From assembly GCF_009765975.1 (NCBI RefSeq), contig NZ_LMUJ01000042.1, forward strand, positions 152,268-216,267: a stretch of 64,000 nucleotides of DNA, in the 5' to 3' direction. The translations under genes and the position numbers were made by a program. The notes beneath the pieces are model-generated. The model was not told where the DNA came from and ran no database searches. It saw only the letters and a program-made list of their open reading frames with translations. Source of the stretch: Acidisphaera sp. S103 (GTDB lineage Bacteria > Pseudomonadota > Alphaproteobacteria > Acetobacterales > Acetobacteraceae). This document shows, piece by piece, positions 19,038 through 27,824 of the stretch. Each line of letters opens with the position of its first letter. Within the stretch, counting starts at the first letter, position 1.

Positions 19038-19041
19038 CCGC

Positions 19042-19332
19042 ATGATCACGATCACCTTCGTAACCAACGACATGAAGTCGGTCACCGCGCCGGAAAACAG
19101 CAACCTGCTGCGTATATCCTTGCGCGAAAAAGGCGGCATCCCGTTCAAGTGCGGTGCCGGCCTGTGCGGCACCTGCAAGTGCCATTTCGACGCCGGACTG
19201 GAACACGCCGACGCCATCAAGCCGAAGGAACGAAGGCATCTCACAGATGCCGATTTCGCCAACGGTTACCGCATGGCCTGCCAGACCTTCGTCAACGGTG
19301 ACGTCAGCATCTCCTGGAAAACACAAGCATGA
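19042..19332 (+). CDS. [2Fe-2S] ferredoxin, second of two
   Basis: A 96-residue plant-type ferredoxin. Ligands C37-x4-C42-x2-C45 (FKCGAGLCGTCKC) and C80 (MACQ) are intact, with an extra Cys47. The sequence is closer to classical oxygenase ferredoxins than the first one is. It overlaps the GlcG/HbpS gene by 4 bases. No reductase gene is in the operon, so an outside ferredoxin reductase must supply electrons. Confidence 0.88.
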   Translation: MITITFVTNDMKSVTAPENSNLLRISLREKGGIPFKCGAGLCGTCKCHFDAGLEHADAIKPKERRHLTDADFANGYRMACQTFVNGDVSISWKTQA

Positions 19333-19802
19333 AAACCGCCCTGAAACTGGAAACCAGCGAGGCCCGCCTGATGGTCGCCGCCGCCGTCGCCAAGGCGGCG
19401 GAACTCGGCGTGCCCGAAACCGTCTGCATCACCGATGAAGGTGGCTTCCCCATCATCATGGAGCGCATGGACGGTGCCCGCATCACCGGCCCGCAAATCG
19501 CCTGGAACAAGGCCTTTACCGCCGCTGGCCACAAACGGTCCACCCACCTGTTCAACCGCCCCCCCAACGGCCCTGCCCTGCCCGGCAACGAGGCCTACGG
19601 CATCCAGTTCAGCTTCGACGGAAAATTCGCTGTCTTCGTCGGCGGATTCCCGATCGTGGTGGATGGCCAGGTGGTCGGCGGAGTCGGCCTCAGCGGCGGC
19701 AACGGCGAACAAGATACGCTGTGCGGCGTTGCCGCGCTGGCGGCGCTGCAGGAAGCCCTGAACGGCCACGACGTTCTGGTCGCCGCAGACATCAAGACAT
19801 GA
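19329..19802 (+). CDS. GlcG/HbpS family protein (DUF336)
   Basis: A 157-residue protein of the GlcG/HbpS family: ARLMVAAAVAKAAELGVPETVCITDEGG, then MERMDGA..TGPQIAWNKAFTAA, and the closing GGVGLSGGNGEQD. Members bind haem or corrinoids, or accompany glycolate and diol metabolism; the biochemical role is often unknown. It is the last gene of the operon (ATGA overlap with ferredoxin 2). No signal peptide is seen, so it should be cytoplasmic here. Confidence 0.85.
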   Translation: MKTALKLETSEARLMVAAAVAKAAELGVPETVCITDEGGFPIIMERMDGARITGPQIAWNKAFTAAGHKRSTHLFNRPPNGPALPGNEAYGIQFSFDGKFAVFVGGFPIVVDGQVVGGVGLSGGNGEQDTLCGVAALAALQEALNGHDVLVAADIKT

Positions 19803-19855
19803 AGCTTACGGTTCGCAGCGAACAACCCCATCGTTCGGCGCGCATCACCGTCTAC

Positions 19856-19937
19856 CGTCATGGTGTGCGAAGGCACACCATCCACGCCTTCGTTTCGCAC
19901 GAAGAAGGCGTGGATGCTGACCTACGTCAGCATGACG
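19856..19937. repeat. REP-like intergenic palindrome, copy A
   Basis: An imperfect inverted repeat opens with CCGTCATG and closes with CATGACGG. Nested arms read CATCCACGCCTTCG and CGAAGAAGGCGTGGATG. It lies between converging genes (GlcG stop 19802, ior stop 19968). A related copy is at 59355-59443 and half copies are at 60868 and 60950. It could form a cruciform or act as a bidirectional terminator. Confidence 0.75.
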
Positions 19938-19967
19938 GGGCCAACACCACAATAGCGCCGGCCAGTA

Positions 19968-22900
19968 TTACTCCGCCGCCATCATCACCGGCGCTGGCTG
20001 CGCGAACGCCGCCAGTAACTCCGCCCGCCGAACCTCTGCCTTCGCTCGGTTTGCGTCCTTCACCGGCCCAAATCCCCTGATCTGGTCAGGCAATTCCGCC
20101 AACGCCACCGCCGTGTCGAAATTCGCTGCCGTCAGCCGGTCCAGCACGCCGCGCAAATCCGCGGTATACTGTGCAATCAATGCCCGCTCCTGCCGCCGCT
20201 CCACCTGGTACCCGAACGGATCCATCACCGACCCCCGCACCAGCCTGCCATGCCGCAATACCTTGAACAGCGGCAATCCCAGCCAGCCTGGAATAACAAT
20301 CTTCCGCCGCCGTCCCGTCGCCTTGTCGATGCCCTGCCACAACGGCGGAGACATATGGAACGCCGGCTTCTCACCATACGTCGCGCTCGCGTGCAGCCTG
20401 GCGACCTCGTATTCATCCTTGTAGGCCATGACGCGATACAGCCCCTCGGCCGCCGCGCGAGACAACCGTCCCGGCGCCCCAGCCACGGCGGTTTCACGCG
20501 CAACCACATCCTTCATCAGCACCTGGAACCGCCGAGCGTAACGCTTCGACTGATACGCCGTCAGCGCCGCCGTCCGATGCGCGATCAGCCCGTCCAGATC
20601 GGCCGGAGGCCCCTCGACCACGCCTTCCAGCACGTCCTTCATCAACCCCGGCTGCTCCGCCAGGATCCGCCCCCACAGGAACGCCCGCTTGTTCAGTTTG
20701 ACCGCCGCGCCGTTCAACTCGATCGCCCGCAGGATCGAAGCCTCGCCCACCGGCACCAGCCCGCGCTGCCACGCCATCCCCAGCAGCATCGTGTTCATCG
20801 CCTGGGCGTTGCCGAACAGCCGTTCCGCCAGCCGCACCCCGTGCAGCCAAATCGAGCGGCCCTTGTTCGTAGCCTTCTCGATCGTCCGCCTATGCAACGC
20901 CGCGTCGATCGACAGCGCCGCATTGCGCTTGAAGTCCGCCGTCGCCGCCAGATCCAGGTTGCCGATCACCACCGAGGACCGCGCATTCCGCTCCAGCACC
21001 CCCGCGGCGCAGCCAACAGCCAAATCCGCCGCCAGCATCACATCGGCGCTGCCCAGCGGAATGCGCACCACATCCAACGCCGCCTCATCCGCCGCGATCT
21101 GCACATGCGCCACCACCGCGCCGTTCTTCTGCGCCAGCCCAGTGAAATCCAACGTCTTGACCGCTCGGCCTTCCAGATGCGCCGCCATCGCCAGGATCGC
21201 GCCGGAGGTCACGATCCCGCCCCCGCCGATCCCCGCGAACAACCCGCGCCACACGCCCAGCGCCGGCACGACCGGCATCGGCAACCCGGCCGCCAATTCG
21301 GCCTCCCGATCCTGCCAATGCGTATCCGCATCCGGCGCCGCCGGCGGCCCCGCCACGGTCACGAAGCTCGGGCAGAACCCTTTCAGGCACGACAGATCGA
21401 CGTTGCAACTGGTCGGATTGATCCGCCGTTTCCGCCCAAGCTCCGTCTCCACCGGCTCGATCGCGATGCAAGCCGACTGCACCGAACAGTCGCCGCAGTT
21501 CTCACATACCGATTCGTTGATCACGACATGCCGCGCCGGCTGCACCATCGAGCCACGCTTCCGCCGCCGCCGCTTCTCCGTCGCGCACACCTGGTCGTAG
21601 ATCAGCACCGACGGCCCTTCGAAGTCGCGCAGTGCCGTCTGCACCGCCTCCAACTCCTCCCGCGTATGCCGCGTCACCCCCGCCGGCAACGCCGAGGCCG
21701 GCGGCAACCGCTCCGCCTCATCAGCTACAATCACAATCCGCTTGACGCCTTCCGCCGCCAACTGCGCCGCGATCGACGGCACCGTCGGCGCGCCCTCCGT
21801 CGGTTGCCCGCCTGTCATGGCGACCGCATCATTGAACAACAGCTTGTAGGTAATCCGGGTCTTCGCCGCGACCGCCTGGCGGATCGCCATGCTACCCGAG
21901 TGCTGGTACGTTCCGTCGCCGAGGTTGGCGAACATATGCTTCATCTCGGTAAAGCTGGACAGCCCGACGAACGGCGCGCCCTCGCCGCCCATGTGCGTAA
22001 ACGTCCGCGTATTCGGCCCATCATCCATGGCCATGAAATGGCAGCCGATGCCGGCGCTCGAGAAGCTGCCGTCCGGCAGTTTGGTGGAGGTGGCATGCGG
22101 ACAGCCCGCGCAGAACGCCGGAATTCGCCGCAACAGCCCATCCGGGCGTTCCGCCGCCACCGGCATCGGCGCCGCCGGCAAATTCAGCCCGGCCTGCCCC
22201 AGGAACGAGGTCAGCCCGCCGGCGACGCTCTCCGGAGACAACTCCATCAGCGGCGACAGCAACGGCGCACCACGCCCGTCGGTCTTGCCGCTAACCTCCG
22301 GCCGTTCGTCCGCCGGCAGGTTGTACAGCGCGTCGCGGATCTGGCTTTCGACGAAGCTGCGTTTCTCCTCGATCACCAGCAACTGCCGCTTGCTGCGAGC
22401 GAAGTCTCGCAGCCCCTCGGTCTCCAGCGGCCAGGTCATGCCGACTTTGTAGACTGCGATCTGAGGATGCCGATCCAAACCAAGCCGCCGCAGCGCATGC
22501 ATGGTGTCCTCATGCGCCTTACCCACGGTCACTAGCCCGATGGTCGCGTCAGGCGAGCCGCTGATCAGCCGGTCGATCCGGTTGGCACGCGCCCAGGCCA
22601 GCACCGCCGGCATCCGTTCCTCGATCATCCGCCGTTCCAGTTCGGCTCTGTCGCCGGGGAAATGCAGCGTGTGGTCGTAATTCAGCCCGTGCGGCGGCAG
22701 CGCGATGTCCGGGGTCACGAACCGTCGCTCCGACGGCACGATCGCCGTCGACGCCTGCTCCATCGTCTCCGCCGTCGTCTTCATCGCCACCCAGACGCCG
22801 GCGAAGCGGGACAGCGCCCAGCCTGCCAGCCCCAGGTCGATCACATCCTGCACCGATGCCGGGTTGAGCACCGGGATGAAGCAGTTCTGGAACACATATT

Positions 22901-23390
22901 CGGTCTGGTGCGGATAGGTGGACGAATGCGCCCCATGATCGTCGCCGGAGATCGCCAGAACGCCGCCGAATTTGTGCGTGCCGCTCATGTTGGCGCAGTG
23001 GAATGCGTCACCGCTGCGGTCCACGCCCGGACCCTTGCCGTACCACATGCCGTAGACGCCATCGACCCGTTTGCCGGGGAAGGCGTCGATCTCCTGCGTG
23101 CCATACAGCATCGTGGCCGCCAGGTCCTCGTTCACCCCCGGCTCGAACCGGATGTCATGCGCCGCCATCAGCTTCTTCTGGACCCATAGCTCCCGGTCCA
23201 ACCCGCCCAGCGGCGATCCCCGATAGCCCGATACCAGCGCCGCGGTCTTCAACCCGGCTGCCATGTCGAGTCGCCGCTGTTCCAGCAGCAGCCGCAGCAA
23301 CGCCTGGATGCCCGTCAGCAAAACCGGCTGATCGAGGTCGGCAAACCGCGACTCCAGGGTAATGCCGCCGTGTCCGAGACCGATATCCAT
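19968..23390 (-). CDS. Indolepyruvate:ferredoxin oxidoreductase, fused alpha-beta form
   Basis: An 1140-residue enzyme that oxidatively decarboxylates aryl 2-oxoacids to acyl-CoA with ferredoxin as acceptor, in aromatic amino acid breakdown. The N-terminal pyrimidine-binding region has ALVSGYRGSPLGGLDREL. The TPP-binding part includes GIGCHFMAMDD and FNDAVAMTGGQPTEGAPT. The Fe-S segment CENCGDCSVQSACIAIEP plus SCNVDLSCLKGFC binds clusters, and the C-terminal gamma-like domain starts near GIGGGGIVTSGAILAMA. Length is right for the fused proteobacterial type. An Lrp/AsnC regulator is divergent from it. The ferredoxin partner is not adjacent. Confidence 0.92.
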   Translation of the reverse strand: MDIGLGHGGITLESRFADLDQPVLLTGIQALLRLLLEQRRLDMAAGLKTAALVSGYRGSPLGGLDRELWVQKKLMAAHDIRFEPGVNEDLAATMLYGTQEIDAFPGKRVDGVYGMWYGKGPGVDRSGDAFHCANMSGTHKFGGVLAISGDDHGAHSSTYPHQTEYVFQNCFIPVLNPASVQDVIDLGLAGWALSRFAGVWVAMKTTAETMEQASTAIVPSERRFVTPDIALPPHGLNYDHTLHFPGDRAELERRMIEERMPAVLAWARANRIDRLISGSPDATIGLVTVGKAHEDTMHALRRLGLDRHPQIAVYKVGMTWPLETEGLRDFARSKRQLLVIEEKRSFVESQIRDALYNLPADERPEVSGKTDGRGAPLLSPLMELSPESVAGGLTSFLGQAGLNLPAAPMPVAAERPDGLLRRIPAFCAGCPHATSTKLPDGSFSSAGIGCHFMAMDDGPNTRTFTHMGGEGAPFVGLSSFTEMKHMFANLGDGTYQHSGSMAIRQAVAAKTRITYKLLFNDAVAMTGGQPTEGAPTVPSIAAQLAAEGVKRIVIVADEAERLPPASALPAGVTRHTREELEAVQTALRDFEGPSVLIYDQVCATEKRRRRKRGSMVQPARHVVINESVCENCGDCSVQSACIAIEPVETELGRKRRINPTSCNVDLSCLKGFCPSFVTVAGPPAAPDADTHWQDREAELAAGLPMPVVPALGVWRGLFAGIGGGGIVTSGAILAMAAHLEGRAVKTLDFTGLAQKNGAVVAHVQIAADEAALDVVRIPLGSADVMLAADLAVGCAAGVLERNARSSVVIGNLDLAATADFKRNAALSIDAALHRRTIEKATNKGRSIWLHGVRLAERLFGNAQAMNTMLLGMAWQRGLVPVGEASILRAIELNGAAVKLNKRAFLWGRILAEQPGLMKDVLEGVVEGPPADLDGLIAHRTAALTAYQSKRYARRFQVLMKDVVARETAVAGAPGRLSRAAAEGLYRVMAYKDEYEVARLHASATYGEKPAFHMSPPLWQGIDKATGRRRKIVIPGWLGLPLFKVLRHGRLVRGSVMDPFGYQVERRQERALIAQYTADLRGVLDRLTAANFDTAVALAELPDQIRGFGPVKDANRAKAEVRRAELLAAFAQPAPVMMAAE

Positions 23391-23417
23391 GGGCGTTCGT
23401 CCCTTCGAGGATTCTGA

Positions 23418-23431
23418 CTACTAGATAGTAG
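23418..23431. promoter_or_regulatory. Palindrome CTACTA-GA-TAGTAG between ior and the Lrp/AsnC gene
   Basis: An inverted repeat with 6-base arms and a GA spacer lies 28 bp upstream of the oxidoreductase start, in a locally AT-rich stretch. Its place in the divergent promoter fits an operator of the Lrp/AsnC protein. Confidence 0.5.
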
Positions 23432-23556
23432 GTATGGCACTGCAAAAAAGCTTGCCATAGTGGGGGCGGCGGCTGGCCATTTTTGGCAGGAACCACCAAG
23501 AATGCGCTCGCAACCCAGGATGCCGTCATGGAGTTCGCCTAAATGGGTCTGGCCAC

Positions 23557-24030
23557 ATGGAACTAGATCGCCTCGATCTGGCCATACTGGATCACCTGCA
23601 GGCCAACGGCCGAGCCACGGCGCAGGATTTGGGCGACGCGGCGCATCTGTCGGCGTCTCCGTCCCATCGGCGGCAGAAGCTGCTGGAGGAAGCCGGGGTC
23701 ATCACCCGCTATGTCGCGCTGCTGGACCAGGACAAGGTCGGGCTGCCGGTGAATGTCTTCGTCACCGTCAAGCTCGCCAACCACAAGGACGAAACCCTGA
23801 TCGGTTTCGAACGCGCCATCGAAGCCTGTCCCGAGGTGATGGAAATGTACGAGATGACCGGTGCCACCGACTACCTGCTGCGCGTCGTCGCCGCCGACGT
23901 CGCGTCGTATGAGGCATTCCTGCGCGGCCGGCTGACACACATCCCGGGGGTGCAGTCGTTCGAATCAGCCCTGGCGCTGAAGCGGGTCGTCTACCGGACC
24001 AATCTGCCGTTGCGGCAGGGCGGCCGCTAA
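23557..24030 (+). CDS. Lrp/AsnC family transcriptional regulator
   Basis: A 157-residue protein. The N-terminal helix-turn-helix is LDRLDLAILDHLQANGRATAQDLGDAAHLSASPSHRRQKLLEEAG (about 3-48). The C-terminal RAM/ACT-like ligand domain contains MYEMTGATDYLLRVVAAD. It is divergent from the indolepyruvate oxidoreductase, so it probably controls that gene in response to an aromatic amino acid; this is inferred from position. Confidence 0.9.
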   Translation: MELDRLDLAILDHLQANGRATAQDLGDAAHLSASPSHRRQKLLEEAGVITRYVALLDQDKVGLPVNVFVTVKLANHKDETLIGFERAIEACPEVMEMYEMTGATDYLLRVVAADVASYEAFLRGRLTHIPGVQSFESALALKRVVYRTNLPLRQGGR

Positions 24031-24223
24031 TCCGGCACCCAGTCGCTATCCCCGAAACCGAGGCCGATCGCCGCGCAATGACGCGGCGAAATGCGTCGGA
24101 AAACCATCATGAAATCACAATATTGAGAGACTTGGATCGTCGCTGCATACAAATCAGCGCTCGTTAACTTTTTTGCAATAAGTCCAAGCTACAAACGACA
24201 AACCTGATCCGAGGGTCTGTCAC

Positions 24224-24679
24224 GTGCCTCTTATGCCGTCCTATCAATGGCCCCAAATGCCGCCCCATGATGACTGGGCCGGCTCTTGTAATGACCTTCG
24301 TTCGGCGCGCGGCCGTCTCACCATTCTTGTCGTCGAGGATGAGGAATTGATCCGCCTGTTCGTGGCCGATGTCCTCCAGGACAGCGGACACACGGTGCTT
24401 GAAGCCGGCACCGTGGCCGAGGCCAAGCGTCTCCTGATCGAGAATTCCGTCGATCTGGTCTTCAGCGATATCAACATGCCCGGATCCGAAACCGGCTTCG
24501 CACTGGAAAAATGGGTCCGTCGCCAATACCCGCGGACCAAGGTGCTGCTAACCTCCGGCTTCCCGCAAAACCCCTGCGATACAAGCAGCCTGCTCGAACC
24601 GATGCTGCAAAAACCTTATACCACTTCGGTGTTGCTGCAACGCATCAATGGCATTTTCGACGCCGATCCCATGGCCTGA
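24224..24679 (+). CDS. Single-domain response regulator
   Basis: About 151 residues with one receiver domain (about 33-145) and no output domain. Acidic pocket VVEDEE, phosphoacceptor Asp in VFSDINMPG, Thr/Ser in LLTSGF and Lys in LQKPY are all present. A disordered N-terminal tail of about 30 residues precedes it. The GTG at 24224 has GAGGG 8 bases upstream; an ATG at 24233 is the alternative. No kinase is adjacent; the hybrid PAS kinase at 56288 has a similar receiver. Confidence 0.85.
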   Translation: MPLMPSYQWPQMPPHDDWAGSCNDLRSARGRLTILVVEDEELIRLFVADVLQDSGHTVLEAGTVAEAKRLLIENSVDLVFSDINMPGSETGFALEKWVRRQYPRTKVLLTSGFPQNPCDTSSLLEPMLQKPYTTSVLLQRINGIFDADPMA

Positions 24680-24693
24680 GCCTCACCGAACCA

Positions 24694-25479
24694 TCAGCCG
24701 TCCTGTAACGCCGCCACCACGCCGGCCAGCAACCCTGGATCGCCCACCGCGATCACCCGCCCGTCGCCATCAACCCGCAACGCCTGCCCGCGCCAATCCG
24801 TCACGATGCCGCCGGCGCCGGCGATCACCGGCAGCAGTGCCGCCCAGTCCCACGGCTTCAGGTCGCATTCCACGATCACGTCGATCTGCCCCAGCGCCAG
24901 CAGCCCGTAGGCGTAACAATCGCCGCCCCAGTAATTCCGCCGCACCCGACCCGCCAGGCGCTGAAACGCCGGCAGCGACGGCCCCAGCATCTCCGGACTC
25001 GTGCAGGACAGTTCCGCCAACGCAAGATCCGCACAGGCCCTGGTCCCGACGCGTCCGCCCAGCGGCCCGGAGAACGACGTCGGCCGTCCCGTCGCGCCGA
25101 TCCAACGCTCCCCGGTCACCGGCTGGTCGATGATCCCCACCAGTGGTGCGTCGCCATCCAGCAATCCCACCAGCGTACCGAATGTCGGCCGCCCGGTGAT
25201 GAACGCCCTGGTCCCGTCGATGGGATCCAGCACCCAGCGCAACCGCGCCTCGGGCCTCACCAGGCCAAATTCCTCGCCCAGGATCCCGCATTCCGGGCAC
25301 AGTTGCTCCAGCACCGCCCGCATCGCCAGTTCGGCGTCACGATCGGCGATCGTCACCGGTGACTGGTCGGCCTTCAGGTCCGCCGCCACCGCACCACGAA
25401 AATGCGGCCGGATTACCGCTCCGGCCGCATCGGCGGCAGCCTGCGCCGCCGCCACATAGCGTTTGAGGTCGATACTCAG
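24694..25479 (-). CDS. hisN: Inositol-monophosphatase family phosphatase, probably histidinol-phosphatase
   Basis: A metal-dependent phosphatase of about 261 residues. Metal sites are visible in LGEEFG, VLDPIDGTRAFITG and CDLKPWDWAALLPVIAGAGG. The family covers inositol, CysQ and HisN phosphatases; length and the GTRAFITGRP pattern fit HisN. The start is uncertain. A CTG at 25479 overlaps the cytochrome stop by 4 bases (CTGA), and a GTG at 25455 gives 253 residues; neither has a clear ribosome site. It follows the cytochrome gene directly. Confidence 0.78.
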   Translation of the reverse strand: MSIDLKRYVAAAQAAADAAGAVIRPHFRGAVAADLKADQSPVTIADRDAELAMRAVLEQLCPECGILGEEFGLVRPEARLRWVLDPIDGTRAFITGRPTFGTLVGLLDGDAPLVGIIDQPVTGERWIGATGRPTSFSGPLGGRVGTRACADLALAELSCTSPEMLGPSLPAFQRLAGRVRRNYWGGDCYAYGLLALGQIDVIVECDLKPWDWAALLPVIAGAGGIVTDWRGQALRVDGDGRVIAVGDPGLLAGVVAALQDG

Positions 25480-26021
25480 GGCGTCGGCAGCGGCACGGGG
25501 CTGTGCGACAGCGTGTGCAGATAGTCGATCACGTCCGCCCGCTCCTGGTCGTTCTTGATGCCCGCGAAGGCCATCCGTGTGCCCGGCACGTAAGCCGAGG
25601 GCTGATGCAACCACTCGTTCAACTCGTCGAACGTCCACGGCCCGGTCTTCGCCTTCATCCCGGCCGAGTAGTTAAAGCCTTCCATATGCGCGTGCGGTCC
25701 GCCGACGACATTGTACAGGTTCGGTCCGACGATCGCCTTGCCGCCTTCGTTGAAGGAGTGGCAGGACGAGCACAGTTTCTTCACCGACGCTTCACCGGTC
25801 GCCACATCGGCCTTGGCCAGCAGCGGTGCGATCGGCGGCAGCGGCGCGGGTTTCGCTGGGGCCGCCGCGGCTTCGGCGCCCGGTGCCGCCGGAGTCACGA
25901 TCGCCGGCTTCTCCAACCGGTGCTCGACCACCAGGTTCATGCCAACCGTGCCGGTCAGAAAGAACGCAATGCCCGCCACCAGGACCGCGGCCACGCCCTT
26001 GTTGATTTCCATGCTGTCCAT
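25476..26021 (-). CDS. Membrane-anchored class I cytochrome c (CycM-like)
   Basis: A 181-residue protein with an uncleaved N-terminal membrane helix (GVAAVLVAGIAFFLTGTVGM), an Ala/Pro linker and one haem domain. The haem motif is CSSCH and the distal Met lies in GTRMAFAG. This matches the anchored cytochrome c552/CycM that feeds cytochrome c oxidase in alphaproteobacteria. The start at 26021 has GGGAAG upstream; another ATG is at 26012. It is coupled to the downstream phosphatase and divergent from kdsB. Confidence 0.88.
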   Translation of the reverse strand: MDSMEINKGVAAVLVAGIAFFLTGTVGMNLVVEHRLEKPAIVTPAAPGAEAAAAPAKPAPLPPIAPLLAKADVATGEASVKKLCSSCHSFNEGGKAIVGPNLYNVVGGPHAHMEGFNYSAGMKAKTGPWTFDELNEWLHQPSAYVPGTRMAFAGIKNDQERADVIDYLHTLSHSPVPLPTP

Positions 26022-26241
26022 GCAGCGAAGCTTCCCGATCAGATAAGGGCAGACAGCCCCGGTTGAATGGACGCAAGCGGACCCGCCCACCCGCCGTTGC
26101 ATGGCGACGAGCGCATCCGTAAGCTGGCCGCACCATAGGGAAACGAATACGCCTCTTCAACCCCACCCGCCGCACGCGCCAGCCGGATCGATGCCGGGAC
26201 GGACGCGAAACCGGCGAGACATTTCCAGGAAATCCAGGCCG

Positions 26242-26976
26242 TTGAACCCCATCGTCGTCATCCCCGCCCGCATGGCCTCCACCCGCCTGCCCGGCAAACC
26301 GCTGGCCGACATCAACGGCAAGCCGATGATCGTGCACATGCTGGACCGCGGCCGGGAAGCCGGAATCGGCCCAGTTGCCGTGGCCTGCGGCGACCCCGAG
26401 ATCGCTGACGCCGTACGCAAGGCAGGCGGCCGAGCGGTGCTGACCGACCCTGATCTGCCGTCGGGGTCGGACCGGGTGCATGCCGCGCTCGCCGAACTCG
26501 ACCCGAATCGCGAGCATGACGTCGTGGTCAACCTGCAAGGCGATTTTCCGACTCTCGATCCGGAGGGCCTGCGCCTGGTCGTCACGCCGCTGGCCGACCC
26601 GAACATCGATATCGGCACCCTGGTGGTGCCGATTCGCGACGAGATCGAGGCCACGACGGTGTCCTTCGTCAAAGCCGCCTGCGCGTTCGAGGACGGCCAG
26701 ACCATCGCCCCGGCGCTGTATTTCTCACGCCAACCGATCCCCTGGGGTCTCGGCCCGCGCTGGCACCATGTCGGCATCTACGCCTATCGGCGGCCGGTGC
26801 TGGACCGCTACGTCTCGCTGCCGCCAAGCCCGCTGGAGCGGCGTGAACAACTGGAACAACTGCGGGCACTGGAGAATGGAATGCGGATTGCCTGCGTACG
26901 GATGGAACACGGCCCGTTCGGGGTCGACACCGCCGAGGACCTGGAACGCGCCCGCGCAATGGTGCCACATTCATGA
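26242..26976 (+). CDS. kdsB: 3-deoxy-manno-octulosonate cytidylyltransferase
   Basis: A 244-residue enzyme that activates KDO as CMP-KDO for lipopolysaccharide core synthesis. The opening NPIVVIPARMASTRLPGKPLADI is the family signature, and VVNLQGDFP binds the metal-nucleotide. TTG at 26242 gives the usual length and puts the signature at the N-terminus; the open frame back to 26101 adds Pro/Arg-rich sequence unlike the family. The stop overlaps the pheA ATG by 4 bases. Confidence 0.92.
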   Translation: MNPIVVIPARMASTRLPGKPLADINGKPMIVHMLDRGREAGIGPVAVACGDPEIADAVRKAGGRAVLTDPDLPSGSDRVHAALAELDPNREHDVVVNLQGDFPTLDPEGLRLVVTPLADPNIDIGTLVVPIRDEIEATTVSFVKAACAFEDGQTIAPALYFSRQPIPWGLGPRWHHVGIYAYRRPVLDRYVSLPPSPLERREQLEQLRALENGMRIACVRMEHGPFGVDTAEDLERARAMVPHS

Positions 26977-27824
26977 CCGGAAAGATCGCCTTTCAGGGCA
27001 TGCCGGGCGCCTATTCCGACCTCGCCTGCCGCGATGCCTATCCCGGCATCACCACCCTGCCCTGCCTGTCGTTCCAGGCCGCGATCGACGCGGTGCGGGA
27101 AGGCGGCGCGTCGCTGGGCATGCTGCCGTGTGAAAACAGCCTGGCCGGCCGGGTCCCCGACATCCATCATCTGCTGCCCGAGTCCGGCCTGTTCATCGTC
27201 GGCGAGCACTTCCAGCGCGTCGAGCACTGCCTGCTGGGCGTCAAGGGCGCCACCATCGCCGACCTCCGCAAGGCGCATTCCCATACGGTCGCGCTGGGTC
27301 AGGTGCGCCGCATCCTCGCCGACCTGAACCTGACCCCGGTGGTCGAAGCCGACACCGCCGGCGCCGCGCAGTTGGTCGCCGAGTGGGGCCGCAAGGAGGA
27401 CGCCGCCATCGCGTCCTCCCTGGCCGCCGAGATCTACGGCCTGCAGATCCTGCGCGCCAACGTGGAGGACGCCGCCCACAACACCACGCGGTTTTACGTC
27501 GTCGCGCCGCGGGCCGCCGAGGTCGATCCGGCGACGCCCAATCTGATGACCACCTTCGTCTTCCGCGTCCGCAACGTCCCTGCGGCGCTCTACAAGGCGC
27601 TGGGCGGGTTCGCGACCAACGGCGTCAACATGACCAAGCTGGAAAGCTACATGATCAACGGCCAGTTCGCCGCCACTCAGTTCCTGTGCGACGTCGAGGG
27701 TCACCCCGAACACACCGGCCTGCGCAATGCGCTGGATGAACTGTCGTTCTTCTCCACCGAGGTGCGTGTCCTCGGCGTCTACCCGATGGCATCGTTCCGC
27801 CTTGCCCAGGGGGACGGCAACTGA
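26973..27824 (+). CDS. pheA: Prephenate dehydratase
   Basis: A 283-residue monofunctional prephenate dehydratase, which makes phenylpyruvate for phenylalanine synthesis. It starts KIAFQGMPGAYSDLA, has the NTTRF catalytic motif (HNTTRFYV, about 170) and a C-terminal ACT domain (about 190-275) for feedback control. The ACT motif reads KLESYMINGQF in place of the classical ESRP, a common alphaproteobacterial variant. It overlaps kdsB by 4 bases and the next gene by 1. Confidence 0.93.
   Translation: MTGKIAFQGMPGAYSDLACRDAYPGITTLPCLSFQAAIDAVREGGASLGMLPCENSLAGRVPDIHHLLPESGLFIVGEHFQRVEHCLLGVKGATIADLRKAHSHTVALGQVRRILADLNLTPVVEADTAGAAQLVAEWGRKEDAAIASSLAAEIYGLQILRANVEDAAHNTTRFYVVAPRAAEVDPATPNLMTTFVFRVRNVPAALYKALGGFATNGVNMTKLESYMINGQFAATQFLCDVEGHPEHTGLRNALDELSFFSTEVRVLGVYPMASFRLAQGDGN

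Noticed and set aside
20250-22535. A 761-residue open frame antisense to the indolepyruvate oxidoreductase
   Set aside because: Rich in Arg, His, Pro and Gln with no domain. It is the mirror of G/C-ending codons in the real gene.
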